In this document: positions 44,318 to 52,802 of the stretch, one piece after another | Layout: each line of letters begins with the position of its first letter | Position numbering within the stretch: the stretch's first letter is position 1 | DNA from: DATKFM01 sp963810485 | GTDB taxonomy: Bacteria > Pseudomonadota > Alphaproteobacteria > Dongiales > Dongiaceae | Assembly: GCA_963810485.1 (NCBI GenBank) | Contig: CAWENQ010000003.1 | Span: forward strand, 62,001-126,000 | Length of the DNA stretch: 64,000 nucleotides | Direction: 5' to 3' | Notes under the pieces: model-generated | Told to the model about the DNA's origin: nothing | What the model saw: the letters and a program-made list of their open reading frames with translations, nothing else | Databases searched by the model: none | Program-made: the position numbers and the translations under genes

Positions 44318-45007
44318 ATGACAACCGGTTCCCTCGACGGAATCGAGATCTTCCGCGATCTCGCGCCGGCAGCACGGCAGATTCTTGCCGCTCGTTGCGC
44401 GTGGCGCGAGTACGGCGCGCGGCAGCTGATCGTCGGCCACGAAGAGCCGTCGCGGACGGTATTTTTTCTTGTCGGCGGGCGGGTGCGCGTCAGCGTTTAT
44501 TCCTCGGCGGGCAAGCGGGTCACTTATCGCGACATCGAATCCGGCGAGATGTTCGGCGAGTTCGCCGCCATCGACGGCGAGCCGCGTTCGGCGAGCGTCG
44601 AGGCGACACAACCAAGCCTGGTAGCCAGCATGTCTGCCGATCTGTTCTGGGAAACGCTGCGGATGCATCCGGAGGTGAGTGCGGCCGTGCTCCGCCGTCT
44701 CACGCGGCAGGTGCGGTCGCTGTCGCGGCGCCTCTATGAGTTCAGCACGCTCAACGCCAAGCACCGCTTGTATCTGGAGCTGTTGCGGCTGTGCAGCGGC
44801 GCCATCGCTGCCAACGGCACGGCCGTGGTGAAGGACGCACCGACCCATGAGGATCTGGCCACCCGCATCGGCTCGCAGCGGGAAACCGTGAGTCGCGAGA
44901 TGGCCGAACTGGCCGCCCACGGCGTGCTGGAGCAGGAACGGCGCCTGCTGACGATCAAGAATGTCGACGCGCTCCGCCGCCTGATCGACGACGCGCTGAA
45001 CTCCTAG
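44318..45007 (+). CDS. Crp/Fnr family transcriptional regulator
   Basis: 229 aa from ATG 44318. The N-terminal cyclic-nucleotide-binding beta-barrel has VFFLVGGRVRVSVYSSAGK and GEMFGEFAAIDGEPRSASVEA, including the G-E-(F/L)-A-x-D-x-x-x-R-S-A phosphate-binding cassette, so cAMP or cGMP binding is plausible. The C-terminal HTH_Crp reads THEDLATRIGSQRETVSREMAEL. The gene stands alone after the ligase operon. Two TPR proteins of a type often fused to adenylate cyclases are encoded next. Confidence 0.9.
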   Translation: MTTGSLDGIEIFRDLAPAARQILAARCAWREYGARQLIVGHEEPSRTVFFLVGGRVRVSVYSSAGKRVTYRDIESGEMFGEFAAIDGEPRSASVEATQPSLVASMSADLFWETLRMHPEVSAAVLRRLTRQVRSLSRRLYEFSTLNAKHRLYLELLRLCSGAIAANGTAVVKDAPTHEDLATRIGSQRETVSREMAELAAHGVLEQERRLLTIKNVDALRRLIDDALNS

Positions 45008-45401
45008 CCGCCCACTAAGCTATTGATTGTAGGATAGTTTTTCGCTCGCGTGGTATGCGGGCATACGATCGTATTGTGCGGATCATCACAGACCGGGGAT
45101 GCTGCCTAGCTAGAGAATTGTCACAGTGGTTAATAGATTTCGTTGATGGGCGCCCAGTCTATGTTTCTGTCCCTGCAATACTCCCAACGAATTTCACTGT
45201 GCGGTTCACCCCAAGCTCAGCCCGACTTTCACTACGGGCCGAGCCTGGATCGCTCCGGACGCATAAATCCCCATGACCTGTCATCCCGGGTTCGGGACGG
45301 CCTTGCGGCATGACCCTGCCGCCGGCCGCAACCAGCGCTGGAGTCCGTTGCCCCGGCGCTCGGCCTTGCGGCAGACCGGTCTGACTGGGTGGCGACGTCA
45401 G
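45008..45401. other. Intergenic region with a repeat fragment
   Basis: 394 bp, more AT-rich than the genes around it in its first 270 bases. A 73-codon open frame (45055-45276) has no family and an implausible composition. At 45278-45300 lies CTGTCATCCCGGGTTCGGGAC, one end of the nested repeat family at 36198-36331. The remaining bases lead into the TPR gene, whose frame is open from 45273 although ATG 45402 is the first good start. Confidence 0.45.
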
Positions 45402-46172
45402 ATGATCAAGCGCAGCACCGACGTGAGAGCCTACGAACTCTATCTCCAGGGTTCGCATATCTATTCTCATGAGACCCGGGAGCGGTTGGAGGCCTGCCGC
45501 CTGAAATTCCACGAAGCGTCGACAGTGGACCCGGAGTTCGCCCGCGCCTGGGGCTATCTCGCCTATGTCACGATGCGCGGCGTCATGCTGGGATGGCGCC
45601 CGAAGGTAGAGGCCGCCCTCGCCGAGGAATATGCCAAACGTGCGGTGACCCTGGACCCGGACGACTACACCAACTACTGGGACCTGGCCTTCGTTTATCA
45701 ATGCATGGGCCGCATCGACCTGGCCCGCCAACAATATGAAAAAGCCCTGCAGCTCAACAGCAACGACGCCGACCTCCTGGCGGAAGTGGCGGAGATGCAT
45801 GTCTACGCCGGCGATCCCCAGCGGAGCATTGCCGAGCTCCGGCGCGCCATGAGCCTGAACCCCGACGTGCCGGATTGGTACCGCTGGAATCTGGGCTGGG
45901 CCTACTTCAATGCCCGCCAGTACGAGGCGGCGGTCGCTGAGATCGATCTGATCAGGGAAATGCCTGCTCACGCCTACTTGATCAAGGCGGCCGCCTTGGA
46001 GAAGCTGAACCGGCACACAGAAGCGGAAAGCGAAATCCGCCGTTACCTTGAGACCAACACCGGCTATGATCTGAAGATGCTGAAACAGCGCACGGCATTC
46101 AAGGCGCCGGAACTCGAGGAGCATTGGCTATCAGCGGTAAGGGCCGCCGGCCTGCCGGAGGCTTATGACTAG
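45402..46172 (+). CDS. Tetratricopeptide repeat protein 1
   Basis: 256 aa. No signal peptide. TPR helices run through most of the chain: FARAWGYLAYVTMRG, AKRAVTLDPDDYTNYWDLAFVY, ARQQYEKALQLN, ADLLAEVAEMHVYAGD, WYRWNLGWAYFNARQYEAAV. The first lines (DVRAYELYLQGSHIYSHETRE) resemble the start of TPR tails in bacterial adenylate cyclases and TolB-like fusion proteins, but no cyclase domain is encoded upstream. It is paralogous to the next gene. Probable protein-interaction scaffold; partner unknown. Confidence 0.8.
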   Translation: MIKRSTDVRAYELYLQGSHIYSHETRERLEACRLKFHEASTVDPEFARAWGYLAYVTMRGVMLGWRPKVEAALAEEYAKRAVTLDPDDYTNYWDLAFVYQCMGRIDLARQQYEKALQLNSNDADLLAEVAEMHVYAGDPQRSIAELRRAMSLNPDVPDWYRWNLGWAYFNARQYEAAVAEIDLIREMPAHAYLIKAAALEKLNRHTEAESEIRRYLETNTGYDLKMLKQRTAFKAPELEEHWLSAVRAAGLPEAYD

Positions 46173-46227
46173 AAGACCGTAACGCAACCTTCAGGCATTT
46201 CTGCAAAAGGCCAATCAGGGGGCCAAC

Positions 46228-47052
46228 ATGCGAGGAACAAAGAACCGCACCGCCTTCAAGGCGTACATTGAAGGCGAACGTCTGTTTTCCGTGATCTCGA
46301 AAGCCGACATGGCGAAATCGCGGAAGAACTTCGAGAAAGCCACAAAGCTCGACAGGAAATTCGCCCGCGCCTGGGGATGGCGGTCCTACGCCACGATGCG
46401 CAGCATCATGGTGGGCTGGCTGCCCGAGTCGGAGTTGAAAAGCGCTGGAGAGTGGGCCAAGAAGGCTGTCGCGCTTGATCCCAACGACTATGCCACCTAT
46501 TGGGACCTTGCGTTCTATCAGCTGAACGTCGGTCAGTTCGACAAGGCAATCAAGACATACGAGAAAGCACTGAAGCTCTATGAGACGCTGACGGACTGGC
46601 TGGACCGGAAGCACGGCCTGCTGGCCGAGATGGCGGAGGCTTACATTCATGTCGGAGAGCCGAAAAAGGCGATAGACCTTCTGAAGCGCGCCTGCCGTGT
46701 GCCGGACTGGTACAAGTGGAATCTCGGTTGGGCCTATTTCCACGCCGAGGACTATGGCAACGCCGCGAAATGCTTCGAGGGCTTGGACTTGAAGCCCGGC
46801 GATCCGCGCTATGTCATGGAGACGCAACTCTTCGTCGCCGCGGCGCATCTCTGCAACGCTGAAAGCGAAGCGAGCTTGGGCAAGCAGGCCACAGCGGACA
46901 GTTGCCGCGCTTCCGCCCGGAGCGCCGTAGCAACGCTGAAGAAGCATCAGCCCGATTACTCTCTCCAGCACGCGATCGCCCACCGCTCCAAGTTCAAGAA
47001 CGGTGCGGAACTCGAACGCTGGGAAAAGACGGTGCGGAAGCTGCTGGCGTAG
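46228..47052 (+). CDS. Tetratricopeptide repeat protein 2 (paralogue of the preceding gene)
   Basis: 274 aa. Shares with the preceding protein the blocks FARAWGWRSYATMRSIMVGW, KKAVALDPNDYATYWDLAFY, YEKALKLYE and PDWYKWNLGWAYF, in the same order, so the pair arose by duplication. It is 55 bases downstream. The C-terminal 50 residues are Lys/Arg-rich helical. No enzymatic domain or export signal is visible. Function unknown. Confidence 0.8.
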   Translation: MRGTKNRTAFKAYIEGERLFSVISKADMAKSRKNFEKATKLDRKFARAWGWRSYATMRSIMVGWLPESELKSAGEWAKKAVALDPNDYATYWDLAFYQLNVGQFDKAIKTYEKALKLYETLTDWLDRKHGLLAEMAEAYIHVGEPKKAIDLLKRACRVPDWYKWNLGWAYFHAEDYGNAAKCFEGLDLKPGDPRYVMETQLFVAAAHLCNAESEASLGKQATADSCRASARSAVATLKKHQPDYSLQHAIAHRSKFKNGAELERWEKTVRKLLA

Positions 47053-47063
47053 AGCCGGAAGTC

Positions 47064-47822
47064 TTACTTAGCGGTCAGCTCCACGACGAACTGCAGGCCG
47101 TGCATCCGGCCATCCCGCTGGAAGACGCAGGCCTGGCCGGCTTCGCTGAAGCGGCGAAAGACGTCGGCGGCATCGTTGATGGCGTCATGGAGCGGATGCT
47201 CGTGCACGCCGAGAAGCCTGACATCGAATTCGGCGATCATCCGGGTGAATGAGTCGCGATAGTTGGTTTCGGTGTCGACGGAAACATAGATGCGCGTGCC
47301 GCCATGCATATGGCGCCGGCAGGCTTGCAGGAAACGGCGAAGAACGGCATTGCCGCCCGGTCCCCCATCGATGGCCGTTTTCAGATGCGGATCGAGCGAG
47401 GCAAGAATCTGCGCTTCGATGAACGCCTGCGGCAGATTGGCGATGATCACGTCGAACGGTTCGGAGAGATCAGCGAACAGATCGCCGTGAAGGACATCGA
47501 CCGCCACCCGGCTCAACTCGCTGTTCCTGCGCGCGGCGGCGACGGCCTGATGATCGATATCGGTGGCGGTTACTTTGCCGCCGCGCTTCGCGGCCAGAAT
47601 TGCCAGGATGCCGGACCCGGTTCCGATATCGGCGACACTCTCCCCCTGTTCGACCCGGACATGTCCGGCCAGGCTTAGCGTATAGGCCGACGGTACGAAG
47701 ACGCCCGGCGGAATCGTCAGGTCGATCGGCGTGCCGTTGATGGAGTAGCTATGTGATTGCCGGGTCGAAACGAGATCGTCCAAGATCCGCATTGCCTCCG
47801 TGAGTGTTCCGCCGCGGTTCAT
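47064..47822 (-). CDS. Class I SAM-dependent methyltransferase (small methyltransferase domain)
   Basis: 252 aa. Motif I VADIGTGSGILAILAAKRG near residue 63, motif II VTATDIDHQAV, and NLPQAF where HemK/PrmC-like enzymes have N-P-P-Y. The change of NPPY to NLPQ leaves the amide-binding Asn but alters the rest, so the substrate may not be a glutamine. The N-terminal region (SYSINGTPIDLTIPPGVFVPS) resembles the lead-in of release-factor methyltransferase relatives. It is convergent with TPR 2 and divergent from the MFS gene. Confidence 0.82.
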   Translation of the reverse strand: MNRGGTLTEAMRILDDLVSTRQSHSYSINGTPIDLTIPPGVFVPSAYTLSLAGHVRVEQGESVADIGTGSGILAILAAKRGGKVTATDIDHQAVAAARRNSELSRVAVDVLHGDLFADLSEPFDVIIANLPQAFIEAQILASLDPHLKTAIDGGPGGNAVLRRFLQACRRHMHGGTRIYVSVDTETNYRDSFTRMIAEFDVRLLGVHEHPLHDAINDAADVFRRFSEAGQACVFQRDGRMHGLQFVVELTAK

Positions 47823-47854
47823 TAGCAGAATTCGAGCGGATGGTATCGGCTTGC

Positions 47855-49195
47855 ATGAGGCTTTCCCAAACGGCCGCTTCAGCTAGACTGACCGCCCCTG
47901 CAACAACCGGCCCCGCCGCGCCCGTGTTTTCCGCCATTCGCTCCGTCGCGTCGCTCCTGCTGGGTGCCGGCATCCTGATCCTGGGCAATGCCCTGATCGG
48001 CATCACCCTGCCGATCCGCATGGAGCAGGCGGACTATGGCCGGTTCACCTCCGGCCTGGTCATGTCGGCCTATTATCTCGGTCTGCTGATCGGCTGCTTT
48101 TTCGCGCCAGCGCTGACCGCGCGGATCGGGCATCTGCGGGCCTTTGCCACCTACACCGCCTGCCTCTGCGCGGCGACGCTCTTGCATGCCCTCTGGTTCG
48201 AGCCTTTGCCCTGGGCGGTGCTGCGGATCGCCAGCGGATTCTGCATGGCGGCGCTGTTCAACGTCATCGAAAGCTGGCTCAGCTCCCGGGCCACCAACGA
48301 AACCCGCGGCGGCGTGCTGGCGGGCTATGGCATCTTTGCCTGGCTGGCGGCCGGTCTCGGCTATTTCATGGTGAACAGCTATCCCGCCGCAGGAATCGAG
48401 CATCTGATTCTGTCGGCGGTGCTGCTCTCGGTCTCCGTGGTGCCCGTGGTGCTGACGCGGGTCGCCGCACCCGATACGGCGCAAGCGCAGCCCTTGTCCC
48501 TGGGCGAACTCTATGTCCTGTCGCCGCTCGGCGTCGTCGGCGCCTGTGGCGCCGGGCTGATGGGCGGCGCCTTCTTCGGCATGGGAGCGATCTTCGGTAG
48601 CGATGCCGGCTTGTCGCAGCTGCAGATCTCCATGCTGCTGGGGCTGGCGGTCTTCGGCGGCATGTTGTTGCAGTGGCCGCTGGGCCGCCTGTCCGACCGC
48701 TATGACCGGCGGACGATTCTACTCGGCGTAATGGCCGCGCAAGCTGTCGTCTGCCTGCTGGCGTTCGGCACCTGGGCGACGCTGCAGAACTTTGAGGCGC
48801 TGATCGCCCTCATCTTCCTGTTCGGCGGCACGCAGGCGACGCTCTATCCCGTGTCGGTGGCCCATGCCTTCGACTATGTGGACAAGGACCGCATGGTGTC
48901 GGCTTCGGCCGGCCTGCTGCTGGCCTGGGCGGCGGGCGCCTGCCTCGGTCCGCTGCTGGCCTCGATCGCCATGGAGATGTTCGGTTCCTCGGCGCTGTTC
49001 CTGTACCTGGCCGTGCTGGCGGCCATCATGGCGGCTTTCACGCGTTACCGCATGACGCGGCGGCCGGCCCTGCCACCAGAGGAGCAGGCGATGTTCGTGC
49101 CGCTGCCGGCCACCACGGGCGCTGGCGGCCAGCTCGATCCGCGGGTCGAGCCGCCGGGCAGCGTCAATGTCGATCCGCCGCGTCCGCAGGAGTGA
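47855..49195 (+). CDS. MFS transporter (YcaD-like)
   Basis: 446 aa from ATG 47855, 12 predicted membrane helices in two halves. The loop between helices 2 and 3 reads IGHLRAFAT, a weak version of the MFS A-motif. In the second half GRLSDRYDRRTILL is a good A-motif. AGFCMAALFNVIESWLSS is characteristic of the YcaD/YfkF group, which carries small molecules of unknown identity. A 50-residue Pro-rich tail ends the protein. Its start lies 33 bases from the methyltransferase start, in divergent orientation. Confidence 0.87.
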   Translation: MRLSQTAASARLTAPATTGPAAPVFSAIRSVASLLLGAGILILGNALIGITLPIRMEQADYGRFTSGLVMSAYYLGLLIGCFFAPALTARIGHLRAFATYTACLCAATLLHALWFEPLPWAVLRIASGFCMAALFNVIESWLSSRATNETRGGVLAGYGIFAWLAAGLGYFMVNSYPAAGIEHLILSAVLLSVSVVPVVLTRVAAPDTAQAQPLSLGELYVLSPLGVVGACGAGLMGGAFFGMGAIFGSDAGLSQLQISMLLGLAVFGGMLLQWPLGRLSDRYDRRTILLGVMAAQAVVCLLAFGTWATLQNFEALIALIFLFGGTQATLYPVSVAHAFDYVDKDRMVSASAGLLLAWAAGACLGPLLASIAMEMFGSSALFLYLAVLAAIMAAFTRYRMTRRPALPPEEQAMFVPLPATTGAGGQLDPRVEPPGSVNVDPPRPQE

Positions 49196-49312
49196 AAATC
49201 CCGGCCATTCCCCGCCGCTTCCACGCAAGCTCTTGCCGCCTCCGGCTGCCACCCTGAAAATGCGAAGCGTTGCGGCTTTGCGCAGAACAACACTCAACTT
49301 TCGGGATCGAGA

Positions 49313-50983
49313 ATGGCCGGCGAAGAATACGACTACATCATCATCGGCGCCGGTTCGGCGGGCTGCGTGCTGGCCAATCGGCTGGGGACCAAGGCTGAGA
49401 ACCGAATCCTGGTGCTGGAGGCGGGCGGCCAGGATCACTGGTGGAACTGGAAGATCCATATGCCGGCGGCGTTCGCCTATCCACTCGCCGACGACAAGGT
49501 GAACTGGTACTACCACACCGAGCCGGAACCGTTCATGGATAACCGGCGCATGTACTGCCCGCGCGGCCGGGTGATCGGCGGCTCTTCCTCCATCAACGGC
49601 ATGTGCTACATCCGCGGCCACGCCCGCGACTATGACCGCTGGGCACAGTCGGGCCTGCGCGGCTGGTCCTATGCAGACATCCTGCCCTATTTCCGCCGCG
49701 CCGAGCATCACGAACCCGGCGAGGACGACTATCACGGCACCGGCGGTCCGCTGCATGTGTCCCATGGGATCACCCGCAATCCCCTGTTCGACGCCTGGGT
49801 CGAAGCTGGACAGCAAGCCGGCTATCCCATGACATCGGATCTCAACGGCCGGCAGCAGGAAGGGCTGGGGCCGATGGAAATGACCACGCGCGCCGGCCGC
49901 CGCTGCAGTGCCGCCAAGGCCTATCTGCGGCCCGCCCAGGCGCGCGGCAATGTCACGGTCGCCTCACGGGCGTTGCTGTCTCGCATCCTGTTCGAAGGAC
50001 GGCGCGCGATCGGCGTCGAATATTCACAACGGGGGCAGGTGAAACAGGTGCGGGCGGCGCGCGAGGTGATCGTCAGCGGCGGCGCGATCAACTCGCCGCA
50101 GATCCTCATGCTGTCGGGTGTCGGGCCGGCTGACCATCTGCGCGAGCATGGTATCAAGGTGGTGCATGACCTCCCGGGTGTGGGCCGGAACCTGCAGGAT
50201 CACATCGAGACCTATGTGCAGCATCGCTGCCTGCAGCCGATCACGCTGTATCCCGTGCTCAAGAATCCGCTGCGCCAGCTTCTGGTAGGCATCCAATGGA
50301 CCTTCACCGGCACGGGCCTGGGCGCCACCAACCATTTCGAGGCCGGCGGTTTCATCCGCAGCCGCGCCGGGGTGGAGCATCCGGACCTGCAGTTCCACTT
50401 CCTGCCGATCGCCGCCAGCTATGACGGCAGTTCGACCCAGCCGGGCCATGGCTTCCAGGCTCATGTGGGGCCCATGCGGGCCACCAGCCGCGGCTGGATC
50501 AAGCTGCGCTCTGCGGATCCGAAGACGCCGCCGGCGATCCAGTTCAACTATCTGCAGACCGAGCAGGACCGCCGGGAATTCACCACCGGGATCAAGCTGA
50601 CGCGGGAGATCTTCGCGCAGAAGGCCTTCGATCCCTATCGCGGGCCGGAGCTGGCGCCGGGGCCGGATATCAAATCGGATTCAGAGATCGACGCCTATGC
50701 GCGGAAGAAGGCGGAGAGCGCCTACCATCCCTCCTGCAGTTGCAAGATGGGCCTCGCCACGGATCAGATGGCGGTCGTGGATGACGAGGCGCGGGTGCAT
50801 GGGCTTGAGGGCCTGCGGGTGGTCGACGCCTCGATCATGCCGTCGATCGTCAGCGGTAATCTGAACGCGCCCACCATCATGATGGCGGAGCGGCTGGCGG
50901 ATACGATCATGGGCCAGAAGCTGCTGCCGCGGTCGGAGGCGGCGGTCTATATCGCGCCGGATTGGGAGACGAGCCAGCGCTGA
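49313..50983 (+). CDS. GMC family oxidoreductase, choline dehydrogenase-like
   Basis: 556 aa, complete. FAD site YIIIGAGSAGCVLANRL at residues 8-22, GMC signature 1 (PRGRVIGGSSSINGMCYIRG), signature 2 (SGGAINSPQILMLSGVGP), and the C-terminal catalytic region AYHPSCSCKMG plus SGNLNAPTIM. Length and spacing match BetA-type choline dehydrogenases closely, with the active-site His at AYHPSCS. It probably oxidises choline or another alcohol to the aldehyde, feeding betaine to the BmtA encoded at 54025. No betaine aldehyde dehydrogenase is in the window. Confidence 0.87.
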   Translation: MAGEEYDYIIIGAGSAGCVLANRLGTKAENRILVLEAGGQDHWWNWKIHMPAAFAYPLADDKVNWYYHTEPEPFMDNRRMYCPRGRVIGGSSSINGMCYIRGHARDYDRWAQSGLRGWSYADILPYFRRAEHHEPGEDDYHGTGGPLHVSHGITRNPLFDAWVEAGQQAGYPMTSDLNGRQQEGLGPMEMTTRAGRRCSAAKAYLRPAQARGNVTVASRALLSRILFEGRRAIGVEYSQRGQVKQVRAAREVIVSGGAINSPQILMLSGVGPADHLREHGIKVVHDLPGVGRNLQDHIETYVQHRCLQPITLYPVLKNPLRQLLVGIQWTFTGTGLGATNHFEAGGFIRSRAGVEHPDLQFHFLPIAASYDGSSTQPGHGFQAHVGPMRATSRGWIKLRSADPKTPPAIQFNYLQTEQDRREFTTGIKLTREIFAQKAFDPYRGPELAPGPDIKSDSEIDAYARKKAESAYHPSCSCKMGLATDQMAVVDDEARVHGLEGLRVVDASIMPSIVSGNLNAPTIMMAERLADTIMGQKLLPRSEAAVYIAPDWETSQR

Positions 50984-51000
50984 CGCCGGTGGTGGAGCGA

Positions 51001-51621
51001 CTAGTCCCCGGGAATGGCCATGCCGCGCTGGACCGCGGGCCGCGCATCCATGGTGGCCAGCCAGCGCATCAGATAGGGCAGCTCGCCCGACTGCGCGATG
51101 ATCTCCCGCCGGAACGAGACCGTGGGATAGAGCGCAACATCGGCGATGGAGATCTCACCGGCGACGAACTCCTCTTCCGACAAGCGGCGGTCGGCATTCT
51201 TGAGGTGGCCGATCAGCCGCTGCTCGAACAGCTTGCGCGAGTTGTTGGTGGCCTCCGGCATCAGCGAACCGACGACGAACAGGATGGCACTGGCGGGCGC
51301 CACGTCGGTCATCGACTGCATGAACCATTGATAGGCGAGCTGTCGCCGGGTGGGGTCGCGGGGCAGGAGCCGGCCGGTCCGCTCGGCCAGATGCAGGATG
51401 ATGGCTCCGGACTGGCAGATGACGATCGGCTTGCCGCCGGCGCGGCTGAGATCCACCAGCACCGGGATCTGCCCGGCCGGGTTGATCCGCAGGAAGCTCG
51501 GCGTCTTCTGCTCGCCGCGCTCCAGATCCACCTTGATGGCCTTATATTGCTGGCCGCACTCCTCCAGCATCACAGAGGCACGCTGGCCGTTGCTGGTGCC
51601 ATAGGTGTAAAGCTCTAACAT
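51001..51621 (-). CDS. Glutathione S-transferase family protein
   Basis: 206 aa. N-terminal thioredoxin-like domain: LYTYGTSNGQRASVMLEECG, FLRINPAGQIPVLVD with cis-Pro, and ICQSGAIILHLAERTG, the glutathione gamma-glutamyl site. A helical domain follows with VAGEISIADVALYPTV. It resembles the YfcG/YghU group of disulfide-bond oxidoreductases, in which the N-terminal T-x-N-G-x replaces the catalytic Ser/Tyr. No frameshift, unlike the GST at 4386. It is convergent with the choline dehydrogenase gene. Confidence 0.9.
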   Translation of the reverse strand: MLELYTYGTSNGQRASVMLEECGQQYKAIKVDLERGEQKTPSFLRINPAGQIPVLVDLSRAGGKPIVICQSGAIILHLAERTGRLLPRDPTRRQLAYQWFMQSMTDVAPASAILFVVGSLMPEATNNSRKLFEQRLIGHLKNADRRLSEEEFVAGEISIADVALYPTVSFRREIIAQSGELPYLMRWLATMDARPAVQRGMAIPGD

Positions 51622-51747
51622 ACTTGGATTTCTCCAGAATTCCTGAATTCGGTACCGGCGGATTGGCCGGCTGTTTTAGCCCGGCGGGGGCGGCGCGCCA
51701 ACCCCTGCGGCGGAGCCGGGCGGGCCGCGGCCTTAACCCTTTTGCGC

Positions 51748-52152
51748 CTAACCCAGGAACACCAGATGCAGGCCGATCTCGTCATGGCCCGCCTCTTCGG
51801 CGGCGGACAGCCAGGTTTCCACCAGGGCGCCCGCCAGTTCCGGCGCGTTTCGCCACAAGCTGAGGCCGTCACGGACGAACAGGACATAACCGTCGCCGGC
51901 AGCCCGGTCCGGCAGGTCGCGGAGGCACTCGGCGACCGCGTCCCAGTTATGGCCGAAATAGTCGGGAAACGTCAGCGCCGCGGCCAGCGCGCCCATGAGT
52001 TCGTCCTTGCCGCCGATGCCACCGGCATCGAGTTCGAACAGGGTGACGTTCTGCGCCGCGAGGTCGCGGCGGAGGTCGTCGGTCAGGTCGTCGCCCGGCG
52101 CGAAATGCAGGCAGCGCCAGCCGACGCGGGCGAGGTCTTCGGCAAACAGCAT
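51748..52152 (-). CDS. Barstar family ribonuclease inhibitor
   Basis: 134 aa from ATG 52152. The barstar signature FPDYFGHNWDAVAECLRDL is centred near residue 80, with LFELDAGGIGGKDELMGAL before it. The Trp-Asp pair and the acidic surface that plugs the RNase active site are present. The gene is 20 bases downstream of a secreted RNase Sa-like ribonuclease on the same strand, so it is the cytosolic immunity partner. The N-terminal 35 residues are an extension beyond the compact barstar fold. Confidence 0.88.
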   Translation of the reverse strand: MLFAEDLARVGWRCLHFAPGDDLTDDLRRDLAAQNVTLFELDAGGIGGKDELMGALAAALTFPDYFGHNWDAVAECLRDLPDRAAGDGYVLFVRDGLSLWRNAPELAGALVETWLSAAEEAGHDEIGLHLVFLG

Positions 52153-52172
52153 GACCGGCGCGATCTCCCGTT

Positions 52173-52607
52173 TTACTTCAACTGCACGAAACTGTCGTAG
52201 TGATCTGCGGTGTAATAGATTTCTCCGGCCGCGCCGGTGACGATCCGGCGCGCGCCGCGGTCCGGGGAGTTGGGAGTCTCCACCGTGTATTCGTGATAAT
52301 AGCCGGCTGTATAGCGCGGCAGGCGGCCCTCGCGGTTCTGAAAGACCGAACCATCCTTCTTGTGGAGGAAGGGGCCGTTGTCGGCGATCAGCGCCAGGGC
52401 CGCGGAGATGGCACCGCGTTCCTCCGACGTGAAACGGGCCAGGGCCGTCGCGGGGACACCGGCGGCCGCGGCATCCTGCGGCGCTGACGTGGCCGCGGTG
52501 CCCGCCGGCGGCTGGGAGGGCGACCCGCCGCCGAGCCATTGCTGCCCGCCCACATAGCTTATCAGGACGAACAGCAGGAGAGCGGCGATCGTAATCCGTT
52601 GTTTCAT
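52173..52607 (-). CDS. Secreted guanyl-specific ribonuclease (RNase Sa/barnase family)
   Basis: 144 aa from ATG 52607. A hydrophobic signal or anchor (ITIAALLLFVLISYVGG, 5-21) and a low-complexity linker precede the ribonuclease domain (about 55-144). YYHEYTVETP, DRGARRIVTG and YYTADHYDSF align with RNase Sa: catalytic base E106, R117 and R121 for phosphate, acid H136, with almost the same spacing as Streptomyces RNase Sa. The enzyme would cut RNA after G outside the cytoplasm or in a neighbour cell. Barstar is encoded directly downstream. Confidence 0.88.
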   Translation of the reverse strand: MKQRITIAALLLFVLISYVGGQQWLGGGSPSQPPAGTAATSAPQDAAAAGVPATALARFTSEERGAISAALALIADNGPFLHKKDGSVFQNREGRLPRYTAGYYHEYTVETPNSPDRGARRIVTGAAGEIYYTADHYDSFVQLK

Positions 52608-52802
52608 GGCAGGAAGCGATGCGGTGGTGTGGCGGGGAAGATCAGGGTGATGGCAGCGGCCCGATGGCTCGGACACAGGCAGGATAGCATGGCGCGGGGC
52701 GAAACCGCGACCTGTCGCGAACTTGCCGAACCCGATGATCTAGGGGCCGCTCAATCCGTCGGCCAGACCGCGCAAGCGCACCTGCTCCCGTGACGGAACC
52801 GC

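Noticed and set aside
45055..45276. 73-aa open reading frame as a gene
   Set aside because: No ribosome site, no family, composition like non-coding DNA, and its end overlaps a repeat fragment.
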